Positions 10,369 to 18,461 of a stretch of 64,000 nt of DNA are shown here, one piece after another. The DNA is from Bacteroidota bacterium (lineage in GTDB: Bacteria > Bacteroidota > Bacteroidia > Cytophagales > Cyclobacteriaceae), in the NCBI GenBank assembly GCA_018266435.1, contig JAFEAL010000005.1, positions 124,001 through 188,000 on the forward strand, written 5' to 3'. A model generated the notes under the pieces. The model was not told the DNA's origin, did no database searches, and worked only from the letters and a program-made list of their open reading frames with translations. Position 1 is the first letter of the stretch, and each line of letters begins with the position of its first letter. Position numbers and translations under genes: made by a program.

Positions 10369-11598
10369 TTATCCAATCAGTTGGTTTAATGCAATCTCAA
10401 AAGAAGTCTGGGCTATTTTTGTTTTTGATGGGTTGATCGTTTGTGTTTTTTCCAGTGCTTTTCGTATCGTCATCGAAATGTCACGGAAGATGGAGGCATC
10501 ATCCATTTTTGCTTCGCTCTCCATGAAGTAAGCAAACACACGTGCCATACCACAGTTGGCAATGAAATCAGGAATAATTGAAAATTTCTCATCGGCATAA
10601 AGCCCGGTTGGGCCAAAGAAAATTTCCGGATCAGCAAAAGGCACATTTGCTCCGCAAGAAAAAACTTCAACACCCGATAAGATCATTTTATCCACTTGCT
10701 GTTGAGTAACTAAACGCGAGGCTGCTGCCGGTATGAAAATCTCAAAATCCAAATCCCATATTTTCTGATTGACAGTGTCGAATGAGAGTAAATCAAGAGA
10801 CACCAGCCGGTTCCCTTCACGGGTAATGACTAACTGATTTATTTCATCGGTTGAAAAGCCTGACTGGTTGATCAGCCCACCATCCCGGGTAATAATACCT
10901 ACAATTTTTGCCCCTAATTGGCTCAAGTAAAACCCCGCGGCAGCGCCCACATTTCCCCATCCTTGCACTACTACACGCTTGCCCTTCAGCACTCCGCCCC
11001 ATAACTCGTAATAGTGACGAACTGCTTGTGCCACACCATAGCCGGTGCACATATCGGCAATGGTATATTTTTTTTCCAGCGCTGGGGTAAATGTTTTGTC
11101 CTCAATTATTTTTACTACACCTTGCCGCAGTTGCCCGATGCGGTTTACTTTTTGAGGCTCGGTAGGTTTGTAGTGGCCGGTGAACACACCCTCTTGGGGA
11201 TGCCAAATACCCACATCTTCCGTGTGGGGGATCACTTCATGTATTTCATCTACATTCAGATCACCGCCAGTGCCATAATAGTATTTGAGCAGAGGCATGA
11301 CAGCCGAGTACCAGCGGTGGAGCACGTCATTTTTGCGCGGGTCATTGGGATCAAAGTTAATTCCGGATTTGGCTCCGCCAATGGCCGGGCCAGACACGGT
11401 AAATTTTACTTCCATAGTTTTTGCTAAGGATTCAACCTCACGTTTGTCCAACCCTTTTCGCATACGCGTGCCGCCACCGGCAGCGCCTCCACGTAACGAG
11501 TTAATCACCACCCACCCCACCGCATCGGTATGAGGATCTTTCCATTCAAAAACAATTTCTGGCTGTTTATTCTCAAATTTTTCTAATAATTTTTTCAT
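10369..11598 (-). CDS. Glu/Leu/Phe/Val dehydrogenase (glutamate dehydrogenase family)
   Basis: A 409-residue NAD(P)-dependent amino acid dehydrogenase. The N-terminal dimerisation/substrate domain contains GGTRMRKGLDKREVESLAKTM and the substrate-lysine segment GPAIGGAKSGINFDP. The Rossmann domain has VVVQGWGNVGAAAGFYLSQLG. The spacing and length fit glutamate dehydrogenase, but Leu/Phe/Val dehydrogenases share these features and the exact substrate cannot be fixed from motifs. Stands alone on the minus strand, 98 bases after anmK. Confidence 0.9.
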   Translation of the reverse strand: MKKLLEKFENKQPEIVFEWKDPHTDAVGWVVINSLRGGAAGGGTRMRKGLDKREVESLAKTMEVKFTVSGPAIGGAKSGINFDPNDPRKNDVLHRWYSAVMPLLKYYYGTGGDLNVDEIHEVIPHTEDVGIWHPQEGVFTGHYKPTEPQKVNRIGQLRQGVVKIIEDKTFTPALEKKYTIADMCTGYGVAQAVRHYYELWGGVLKGKRVVVQGWGNVGAAAGFYLSQLGAKIVGIITRDGGLINQSGFSTDEINQLVITREGNRLVSLDLLSFDTVNQKIWDLDFEIFIPAAASRLVTQQQVDKMILSGVEVFSCGANVPFADPEIFFGPTGLYADEKFSIIPDFIANCGMARVFAYFMESEAKMDDASIFRDISMTIRKALEKTQTINPSKTKIAQTSFEIALNQLIG

Positions 11599-11696
11599 CA
11601 GAATATCATTGATTTTTTATGATTGCACACAAGGGTGGGGTACATGAGATACTTTACTAATGGCCACCCCACGAATTAAAACAATCGGCTGCAAAT

Positions 11697-12773
11697 CTAC
11701 CCGATTAATGTGCCCGAGCAAGAATCTTTCTTTGCGCCTGTTACACTTTTTAAAGCATTGATTTCGTTTCGCATACGAAGCACACCTAAAAAGCCAAACA
11801 CTATTGCTTCTTTAAAATTGATGATGGCTTTCTCTGGAACAATGATCTTTGAACCTTGTGGCAATGCCGATGAAATTCTTTTAATCAAATAGTTATTCAA
11901 TGCTCCTCCACCGGTTACAAGCATAGTTATTTTCTGGTCAGATAAGCTCAATAAAATTTCATGGGCCACCGATTCGCATACGGTAGCCAGCCGATCGTTG
12001 ATGGAGATGGATTGATTTTTCAACAGGGTTACAAAATCTTTTTCAAAACCTTCGCGTGCCAGCGATGGTCTTTTGTTTCGCATCGTTGAATAAATTGAAT
12101 TTATCTTTTGAAGCAGTTTTATATTTACTTTTCCCCGGCTTGCCATTTTTCCATTTTTATCAAATTCTTTTCCTATCCGGGTAGCCAGGTAATTCAGTGC
12201 CATGTTGCAAAAACAAATATCGAAAGCCATTCGCTCGCCATTTTTTTCTAACGAAAGATTGGCTATGCCGCCCAGATTCAGGCACACATCGTAGGATGAA
12301 AATAAAAGCCGGTCGCCTATGGGCACCAGTGGGGCACCTTCCCCGCCCAGTTGCACATCCAGACTTCTGAAATTATAAATTACCGGAATCCCGGTTTCTG
12401 CATGAAGGGCGTTGCCATCGCCCAGTTGAAACGTAAATCTTTTTTCGGGTTGATGAAATATAGTGTGTCCATGAGATGAGATAAAATCTACTTCAGCAAT
12501 TTTATTTTGTTCAATAAACCAGTTAACCAAGACACCCAAATATTTTCCATAATGAGAATGTAATCGAAATAATTCTTCTGACGAAAGCTGGTGAGCCGAT
12601 GAAAGATTTTTTTTCCAGGGTGAAGAATAACGCACAGTTTGCGATGCCCGTAGAGAAAAATTCCATTTTTTACCTGTAAATGAAAACTCACAATAAGCAA
12701 TGTCTACCCCATCTAAGGAGGTGCCTGACATCAGGCCGATCACTTTATATTTGTGCTTTGTTGTATTTTGCAT
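11697..12773 (-). CDS. anmK: Anhydro-N-acetylmuramic acid kinase
   Basis: Cell-wall recycling kinase converting anhydro-MurNAc to MurNAc-6-phosphate. Signature VIGLMSGTSLDGVDIAYCEF at the N-terminus, FISSHGHTIFHQP, NLGGIANLS and TGGGALNNYLIKRI of the ASKHA fold are present. At 358 residues the length is normal. Divergent from coaX with 40 bases between the starts. Confidence 0.95.
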   Translation of the reverse strand: MQNTTKHKYKVIGLMSGTSLDGVDIAYCEFSFTGKKWNFSLRASQTVRYSSPWKKNLSSAHQLSSEELFRLHSHYGKYLGVLVNWFIEQNKIAEVDFISSHGHTIFHQPEKRFTFQLGDGNALHAETGIPVIYNFRSLDVQLGGEGAPLVPIGDRLLFSSYDVCLNLGGIANLSLEKNGERMAFDICFCNMALNYLATRIGKEFDKNGKMASRGKVNIKLLQKINSIYSTMRNKRPSLAREGFEKDFVTLLKNQSISINDRLATVCESVAHEILLSLSDQKITMLVTGGGALNNYLIKRISSALPQGSKIIVPEKAIINFKEAIVFGFLGVLRMRNEINALKSVTGAKKDSCSGTLIG

Positions 12774-12813
12774 GAACCTTCATTTTACACGAAAGTAATC
12801 ATTTTGAAGAGAG

Positions 12814-13530
12814 ATGAACTTAGTTATAGACAGTGGCAACACGCGTATTAAGATTGGCTTTTTTTCAGGCGAACACCTGAAAGAAAAATTCCTTTTTGAA
12901 AGCACACAAGAACTTTTTTTGTTTTTAAAACATCATCCTGTTGAACAGGCAATTGTCAGTTCGGTTCACTTTTCCGGTCAAGAGATTTTAAACCATATTC
13001 AATCCAAAAGAAAACTGTTGTTATCAGCTGAATTATCATTACCGATAAATATAAACTATAAAACCCCCGCCACGCTGGGGGTGGATCGAATTGCAGTGGC
13101 GTGTGGAGCCAGTTCGCTTTTTCCTGAGCATGATTGCTTAGCCATTGATGCGGGCACCTGCATTACATATGATTTTATAGACTGTGAAAATAATTTTAGA
13201 GGAGGGCTGATTTCGCCTGGCTTATCCATGCGGCTGAAAGCCATGCACACCTTTACCAGAAGGCTGCCTTTGGTTCAGCTAAAGGAATCACCTGCTTTGA
13301 CCGGAGAGAGCACAGAGACCTGTTTACAAAGTGGCACAGTAAATGGTGCTGTGGCTGAAATGAATGGAATTATTGAAAAATATACCGAAAAATATCCCCA
13401 TTTGCAGGTCATATTGAGTGGAGGAGATACTGTTTTTTTTGAAAACAAACTGAAACACCCCATATTTGCAGCCCCCGATTTGGTTTTGGTGGGTTTGAAC
13501 CGGATTTTGCTTCATCATGCACAATTGTAA
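12814..13530 (+). CDS. coaX: Type III pantothenate kinase
   Basis: First step of CoA synthesis from pantothenate, ASKHA-fold type III enzyme. Motifs: LVIDSGNTRIKIGFF at the N-terminus, TLGVDRIAVACGAS, CLAIDAGTCITYDFI, GGLISPGLSMRLKAMH and ILSGGDT. 238 residues. The last 14 bases overlap the start of the outer-membrane protein gene. Confidence 0.96.
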   Translation: MNLVIDSGNTRIKIGFFSGEHLKEKFLFESTQELFLFLKHHPVEQAIVSSVHFSGQEILNHIQSKRKLLLSAELSLPININYKTPATLGVDRIAVACGASSLFPEHDCLAIDAGTCITYDFIDCENNFRGGLISPGLSMRLKAMHTFTRRLPLVQLKESPALTGESTETCLQSGTVNGAVAEMNGIIEKYTEKYPHLQVILSGGDTVFFENKLKHPIFAAPDLVLVGLNRILLHHAQL

Positions 13531-14812
13531 AAAGCCGTTTTTTATTTTTTTCTTGTCGTTAGCTGTAGGAGCAGCAAATGCTCAGGCTCCGAGCCCGTTT
13601 ACGCGGTTTGGCGTTGGCGACATTAATAATAATGGCATGGCGCAAAATCAAGGCATGGGGGGCATAGGCATCAGCAACCCGAGTCCATGGTACATCAATA
13701 ACCAAAACCCGGCTTTACTTGTTTTTAATCGGGTGTTTGTCTTTCAGGGCGGAATGTATTATGATAAAAAAACGGCTTTTGATGGAGTGAACACACAAAG
13801 CTTTAAAGGTGGCAACTTAAATTACCTGGCCATTGCCACTCCGGTTGTCAACGGCAAGTGGTCTACATCAATTGGGTTGTTGCCTTACTCATCGGTGAAC
13901 TACAATTTATCTTTTCAAAGCAATGTTTTAGGAAGCCCCTCAAATGTTATGACCACTGTGCAGGAAACCGGTAAGGGAGGCATCACACAGTTTTATTGGT
14001 CAAATGGGGTGGCAATCAACCGGTATTTATCAGTGGGGATAAAAGGCTCGTATTTGTTCAGCTCAGTCAATATCAAAGATTCTAATCCCATAGCCGGGCT
14101 GACAAATTATGGTTCGGTGTTAACACGTTACTCCTTTAATGGACTCAATTTATCAACGGGGCTTTCCTTTCATAAAGATTCTCTCTTTCACAAAAAATAT
14201 CGGCTCAATATCGGCCTTACGTACTCAATGCGTTCGCATTTGATCGTGAACAAAAAACTGACAACAGAAATTATCTCTAACACCGGGGCAGTGATAGACT
14301 CTACTACTATTATTAACAACCTTAATAACAGGCTGGTTCTACCTCAGAATTTTGGAGTAGGCCTATCGTTTGGTAAGGTTGACCGCTGGACGGTGGGAGG
14401 TGATTTTACATTGTTGGATTACAACACGTATGTTCCCTTTCAATCTTCTTTCATTTTGGGTAATCAATATTCGCAAGCACCCGATGTTCCTACTGCTGCT
14501 TACCGGGCTGCACTGGGTGGTGAGATTACTCCCCGTGTTGAAGACTTTACCAATTACCTCAACCGGGTTTCGTACCGGATAGGTGCTTTTTATGAAAAAT
14601 ATCCTTTTTTAGTTAATGGTAATCCGGTTTTTGACCGGGGCGGTACTTTTGGGTTTTCGCTACCCGTGGGGCGGATTTCTACCATCGATATTGGAGTTAG
14701 AATAGGAAAACGAGGTGTAGTCTCAAAAAATACACTTGAAGAAAATTATTTTAGGATTTATTTTGGGGCCACTTTTAATGACCAATGGTATATTAAACGC
14801 AAATTCGATTAA
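13517..14812 (+). CDS. Putative outer-membrane beta-barrel protein
   Basis: A 431-residue protein with a signal peptide (residues 1-22, ending AANAQ) and then SPFTRFGVGDINNNGMAQNQGMGGIG, a pattern typical of FadL/OMPP1-like Bacteroidota barrels. Alternating aromatic/polar strands fill the rest and the C-terminus (FRIYFGATFNDQWYIKRKFD) resembles a terminal strand. It overlaps coaX and is followed 10 bases later by a TPR protein, a linkage often seen in Bacteroidota. Function not known. Confidence 0.75.
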   Translation: MHNCKKPFFIFFLSLAVGAANAQAPSPFTRFGVGDINNNGMAQNQGMGGIGISNPSPWYINNQNPALLVFNRVFVFQGGMYYDKKTAFDGVNTQSFKGGNLNYLAIATPVVNGKWSTSIGLLPYSSVNYNLSFQSNVLGSPSNVMTTVQETGKGGITQFYWSNGVAINRYLSVGIKGSYLFSSVNIKDSNPIAGLTNYGSVLTRYSFNGLNLSTGLSFHKDSLFHKKYRLNIGLTYSMRSHLIVNKKLTTEIISNTGAVIDSTTIINNLNNRLVLPQNFGVGLSFGKVDRWTVGGDFTLLDYNTYVPFQSSFILGNQYSQAPDVPTAAYRAALGGEITPRVEDFTNYLNRVSYRIGAFYEKYPFLVNGNPVFDRGGTFGFSLPVGRISTIDIGVRIGKRGVVSKNTLEENYFRIYFGATFNDQWYIKRKFD

Positions 14813-14822
14813 TTTTTAACCT

Positions 14823-16148
14823 ATGAAGATGAAAAAACTATTTTTGATTTTGTCTCTTGTTATGACAAGTGCCGGGGCTTGGGCGCAGTGCGCAGAATAC
14901 AAATGGCCGGCTGACCAGATGAAAGCCCAGCAAATTGTAGATGCATACAAAGCAGCTGTTGCTGACCAAAACTATAAAGGCGCAACATCAGGGCTTCAGT
15001 GGATGTTGACTCACGCTCCCCAATGGCATTCTGACCTGTATGTGGAAGCTTTAGAGGTGTATGATAAATTAGCAGAACAAGAACTTGACCCAGCCACTAA
15101 ACAAAGGTATGTAGATACACTCATGGTCATTTATGACATGCGTATTACAAACTGTGGAGACGAAGCCAACGTGCTTAACCGCAAGGCCATATCGGCTTAT
15201 AAATTCAACAAACAGAATAAAACTAAATTGGCCGAAGTGCTGAGCATTTTTGATAAAACATTTGAAGCCAACGGTAACAATGTGTTTGATCAAAATCTTT
15301 ATCCTTACATGGATGTGATTAAAAACAATGTAGATTTATTAAAAAACCTCAATGAAGACCAGGTTGCACAGCGTTATACAAAACTGATCGATATCATCGA
15401 TAACAAAGAGCAGAAATCAGCAAGACAAAATAAATCAAGTGAGGTAGAAAAATATAAAAAAGTGGTGGCAGCAATAGATGCAAAGCTGGCCAAAACAGTA
15501 AAAATGAACTGTGCGTTCTCACAAAAAGTGTTTGAGCCACGCTTTAAAGCCAACAACAGTGATTTGGCTTCGGCTAAACATATATTCCATATAGGTTTGG
15601 TTAATGAATGTACCGATAGCCCAATCTGGTTAGAAGCTGTTGAAGCTTTGCACAAATCAGCACCAGATTTCACTGTCAATAAAGAGCTTTGCTCGAAATA
15701 CATTCAACTGAAAAATTTTGATAAAGCCAATCCGTTGATTGACGAAGTGCAAGCAAAGGCAACTACACCCGCTCAAAAAGCCTGGGTAGATATTTTAAAA
15801 GGAGATGTTCAGCTTCAACAAGGCAATAAAGCCGCGGCCCGCGATGAATACAAAAAAGCACTCGTAACCGATGCGGCCAGCAAGGATGCCTACGAACACC
15901 TGGGAGACTTGTATGTTTCATCTTCCACAGAATGTTCAAAAACCCCCGGTTCGGCAGAAGAAAAACTGGTTTACATTGCGGCATTTCAATTTTATATTCA
16001 CTCAGGCAACCGCGAAAAAATGGAACAAACACTGGCTAAATACCCCACCCACGCAGACCTGGCCAAAGCCGGATGGAAAGCAGGCGAAAGCAAAAAACTA
16101 GCTTGCTGGATAGATGAAGCCGTGGTGGTGAAAGCCAAAAAGGAATAA
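14823..16148 (+). CDS. Secreted tetratricopeptide-repeat protein
   Basis: A 441-residue exported protein: signal peptide about 1-21 (ending GAWAQ), then helical repeats. A clear TPR-like stretch covers about residues 300-385 (FDKANPLIDEVQAKA, GDVQLQQGNKAAARDEYKKALVTD, YEHLGDLYV). Probably a periplasmic scaffold; partner unknown, though the outer-membrane protein just upstream is a candidate. ATG codons at codons 1 and 3 are both possible. A terminator follows. Confidence 0.8.
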   Translation: MKMKKLFLILSLVMTSAGAWAQCAEYKWPADQMKAQQIVDAYKAAVADQNYKGATSGLQWMLTHAPQWHSDLYVEALEVYDKLAEQELDPATKQRYVDTLMVIYDMRITNCGDEANVLNRKAISAYKFNKQNKTKLAEVLSIFDKTFEANGNNVFDQNLYPYMDVIKNNVDLLKNLNEDQVAQRYTKLIDIIDNKEQKSARQNKSSEVEKYKKVVAAIDAKLAKTVKMNCAFSQKVFEPRFKANNSDLASAKHIFHIGLVNECTDSPIWLEAVEALHKSAPDFTVNKELCSKYIQLKNFDKANPLIDEVQAKATTPAQKAWVDILKGDVQLQQGNKAAARDEYKKALVTDAASKDAYEHLGDLYVSSSTECSKTPGSAEEKLVYIAAFQFYIHSGNREKMEQTLAKYPTHADLAKAGWKAGESKKLACWIDEAVVVKAKKE

Positions 16149-16168
16149 TAATTGGCAAGATTTATGCA

Positions 16169-16202
16169 AAAAAGACCAGCCTGAACGCTGGTCTTTTTAT
16201 TT
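16169..16202 (+). terminator. Intrinsic terminator after the TPR gene
   Basis: A 10-bp stem (16171-16180 with 16187-16196), 6-base loop, followed by T-rich sequence, 22 bases after the stop. Confidence 0.85.
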
Positions 16203-16211
16203 TGCATTGAA

Positions 16212-16781
16212 ATGATGAGCATAACCCTGCCAATATTTAAAAATACAACTCCATCAAAAATGCTCATGGGCAGCTGGGTGGCTTTGGCTTGCCTTTTTTG
16301 CTTCGCCTGTACCCTCAAAGAAAACGCAAAGCCAGTAACCTACGAAGGTCCGCTGAAGCAGGCAACCAACATTACCATGCACTATACCGAGAAAGAGAAG
16401 CTCAAAACTATATTACAGGCAAAAAAATACAACGAATTTCTCAACGGAGACCGGGAATTTCCAGAGGGTATATACCTCGAATTTTTTGACGAAAAAGGAA
16501 TGATGACATCCACGCTGCGAGCCAATACGGCTTTTTATTTTAAAAAAGAAAATAAATGGCGCGGGAGGGGAAAAGTAGAAGTAGTGAACATCGAAAAAAA
16601 ACAACAGCTAAACTCCGAAGAGCTTTTCTGGTTCCCGGCCACCAAAAAAATATATACCGATAAATTTGTCACCATACGTGACCAGCAAGATGTAATGTAT
16701 GGCACGGGCCTGTCGGCCAATCAGGACTTGTCAAACTATTCCCTCAAAAACACCTCAGGAGATTTGCACGCCACCGAGTGA
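16212..16781 (+). CDS. lptC: LPS export periplasmic protein LptC
   Basis: Bitopic or lipid-anchored component of the LptB2FGC-A LPS transport machine. After a hydrophobic segment ending CFAC (a possible lipobox) comes the OstA/LptC-like beta fold: DGREFPEGIYLEFFDEKG-type strand, STLRANTAFYFKKENKWRGRGKVEVVN and LNSEELFWFPATKKIYTDKFV. 189 residues from 16212; an internal ATG at 16260 would give a signal sequence nearer the start. No other lpt gene is in the window. Confidence 0.88.
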   Translation: MMSITLPIFKNTTPSKMLMGSWVALACLFCFACTLKENAKPVTYEGPLKQATNITMHYTEKEKLKTILQAKKYNEFLNGDREFPEGIYLEFFDEKGMMTSTLRANTAFYFKKENKWRGRGKVEVVNIEKKQQLNSEELFWFPATKKIYTDKFVTIRDQQDVMYGTGLSANQDLSNYSLKNTSGDLHATE

Positions 16782-16805
16782 AACATCATCCGTTTCCAAA
16801 ATTCT

Positions 16806-16813
16806 TATCTTTG
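16806..16813 (+). promoter_or_regulatory. Bacteroidota -7 box before the small membrane protein
   Basis: TATCTTTG followed by CACTCC fits TAnnTTTG exactly. The next ATG is only nine bases after the box, implying a transcript with almost no leader. Confidence 0.5.
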
Positions 16814-16821
16814 CACTCCTT

Positions 16822-16977
16822 ATGAAGTTGTATTTGATTATTCCACTCTCACTTGCGGTGGTTTTTCTTATCATTGGCATTTACGAAATGATGAGCCTGG
16901 GCGCTCGTAATGGCTATTGGGCGGTAATGCTCTCCACCGTTTGCTTTTTTTATTTTCTTTACCGAAAAAAGAACTAA
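16822..16977 (+). CDS. Small two-helix membrane protein
   Basis: A 51-residue protein with two hydrophobic segments (about 3-22 and 32-46) separated by MSLGARNGYW and ending in basic YRKKN. It is placed between lptC and the CNNM/CorC gene, five bases before the latter's ATG, and is probably co-transcribed with it. Family not recognised with certainty; similar tiny proteins occur near these genes in Bacteroidota. Confidence 0.65.
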   Translation: MKLYLIIPLSLAVVFLIIGIYEMMSLGARNGYWAVMLSTVCFFYFLYRKKN

Positions 16978-16982
16978 GCGCA

Positions 16983-18266
16983 ATGGATAGCTCACTGATT
17001 CCATTGATATTAACCTCGCTGGTTTTCTCCTTTTTCTTTTCAGGTATTGAGATTGCTTTTTTAGCCGCAAATAAATTACAGATTGAACTTCAGGGCAAGC
17101 AAGGCAAAGCCTGGGGCATAATCATGTCTAACTTTTTAAAAAAACCCTCCAGTTTTATAGCCACAACCCTCATAGGTAACACGGTTTCGTTGGTCTTGTT
17201 TGGCATTTTTATGGCAGAGTTTATTGACCCGCTGTTAGATTTTTTGCCCGAAAACCAAAATGATGAAGTTATCCGCCTGGTCATTGAAACATTTATTTCT
17301 ACACTATTGATTTTGTTCACCGCAGAGTTTTTACCCAAGAGTTTGTTTCTCATCAACCCTAATTTTGTATTGGCGACATTGGCCGTTCCTTTCAATTTGT
17401 TTTACCTGATTTTGCGGCCACTTACCTTCACTACCGTTTTACTCTCCAAATTTGTCATCACAAAATTATTGGGCATACCTTACTCGGAAGAAAAGCCTGT
17501 CTTTGGGTTGACCGACCTGAACAACTACCTGAAAAACATGATGAAGGTAAAGTACGAAGACGAGGAGATTGAACTGGATAAAAAAATTTTTAGCAAAGCG
17601 TTAGATTTTAAAACCGTTCGGGTGCGTGACTGTATGATTCCGCGAATGGAGATCACGGCCGTGGCCATAGAAGATGGAATAGAAGAATTAAGAAAAGCAT
17701 TTGTTGAAAGCGGCCACTCTAAGATTCTCATTTACCGTGATACCATTGACGACATGATTGGGTACTGCCACTCGGCAGCCTTGTTTAAGAAGCCTGCCCG
17801 GATAGAAGATATTATGACTCCGCTCATCATTACACGTGAAACCACCATGGCCAATGACCTGATGGTGCAATTGATGAAAGAACGGAAAAGTGTGGCTGTA
17901 GTAGTGGATGAATTCGGAGGGACGTCCGGAATCGTGAGCATGGAAGACTTAATCGAAGAAATTTTTGGCGAAATTGAAGATGAACACGACAAAGACGATT
18001 TGCTCGAACAGAAAATAGACGATCAGACATTTGTGTTCAGCGCACGCCTGGAGGTAGAATACATCAACGAGCATTTTAATTTGCAATTACCCATTGGTGA
18101 ATACGAAACCCTGGCTGGCTTGATTTTATCCTATACCGAAGACTTTCCTAAACTGGGCGAGCGCATTCGCATACCCCCTTTCACCTTCATCATCCAAAAA
18201 ACAGACAAAAAGAGAATTGACGTGGTAAAAGTAATTCTTGACTATAAAGTCATTCCATCAAATTGA
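16983..18266 (+). CDS. CNNM/CorC-type transporter with CBS pair (GldE-like)
   Basis: 427 residues from ATG 16983. Residues 1-190 hold the DUF21/CNNM transmembrane domain (SGIEIAFLAANKLQIELQGK, IGNTVSLVLFG). Then a CBS pair (about 200-330; VRDCMIPRMEITAV, VVVDEFGGTSGIVSMEDLIEEIFGEI) and a C-terminal CorC/HlyC domain. The family is linked to magnesium and other cation handling. In gliding Bacteroidota the homologue GldE has this architecture; I cannot tell which applies. The frame is open upstream to 16917 but this start avoids overlap with the small membrane protein. Confidence 0.88.
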   Translation: MDSSLIPLILTSLVFSFFFSGIEIAFLAANKLQIELQGKQGKAWGIIMSNFLKKPSSFIATTLIGNTVSLVLFGIFMAEFIDPLLDFLPENQNDEVIRLVIETFISTLLILFTAEFLPKSLFLINPNFVLATLAVPFNLFYLILRPLTFTTVLLSKFVITKLLGIPYSEEKPVFGLTDLNNYLKNMMKVKYEDEEIELDKKIFSKALDFKTVRVRDCMIPRMEITAVAIEDGIEELRKAFVESGHSKILIYRDTIDDMIGYCHSAALFKKPARIEDIMTPLIITRETTMANDLMVQLMKERKSVAVVVDEFGGTSGIVSMEDLIEEIFGEIEDEHDKDDLLEQKIDDQTFVFSARLEVEYINEHFNLQLPIGEYETLAGLILSYTEDFPKLGERIRIPPFTFIIQKTDKKRIDVVKVILDYKVIPSN

Positions 18267-18267
18267 T

Positions 18268-18311
18268 ATTTTCATCACTTCGCGTGTCCTTCTTAATAAA
18301 TAGATGAAAAT
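18268..18311. repeat. 9-bp inverted repeat downstream of the CorC-type gene
   Basis: ATTTTCATC (18268-18276) and GATGAAAAT (18303-18311) form a possible hairpin with a 26-base loop just after the stop. No T tract follows, so it is not a standard terminator. Confidence 0.4.
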
Positions 18312-18358
18312 CAGAGCTTTCAGGCCCGGCAAGCCATCGGAATTTTTGTCTCAACCCA

Positions 18359-18388
18359 TTGCTAATGAACAATGATACTTTAAATTTG
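18359..18388 (+). promoter_or_regulatory. Bacteroidota promoter of the PpiD-like gene
   Basis: TTG at 18359-18361, exactly 19 bases, then TAAATTTG at 18381-18388, followed by CACTCC. This is a full match to the Bacteroidota -33/-7 arrangement. The ATG is 73 bases downstream. Confidence 0.7.
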
Positions 18389-18461
18389 CACTCCTTTTGG
18401 ATAAACTGATTCCCCAAGAGCAAGCAGATAAAATAAACTGAAGAAAATTATATTTTGAGTT

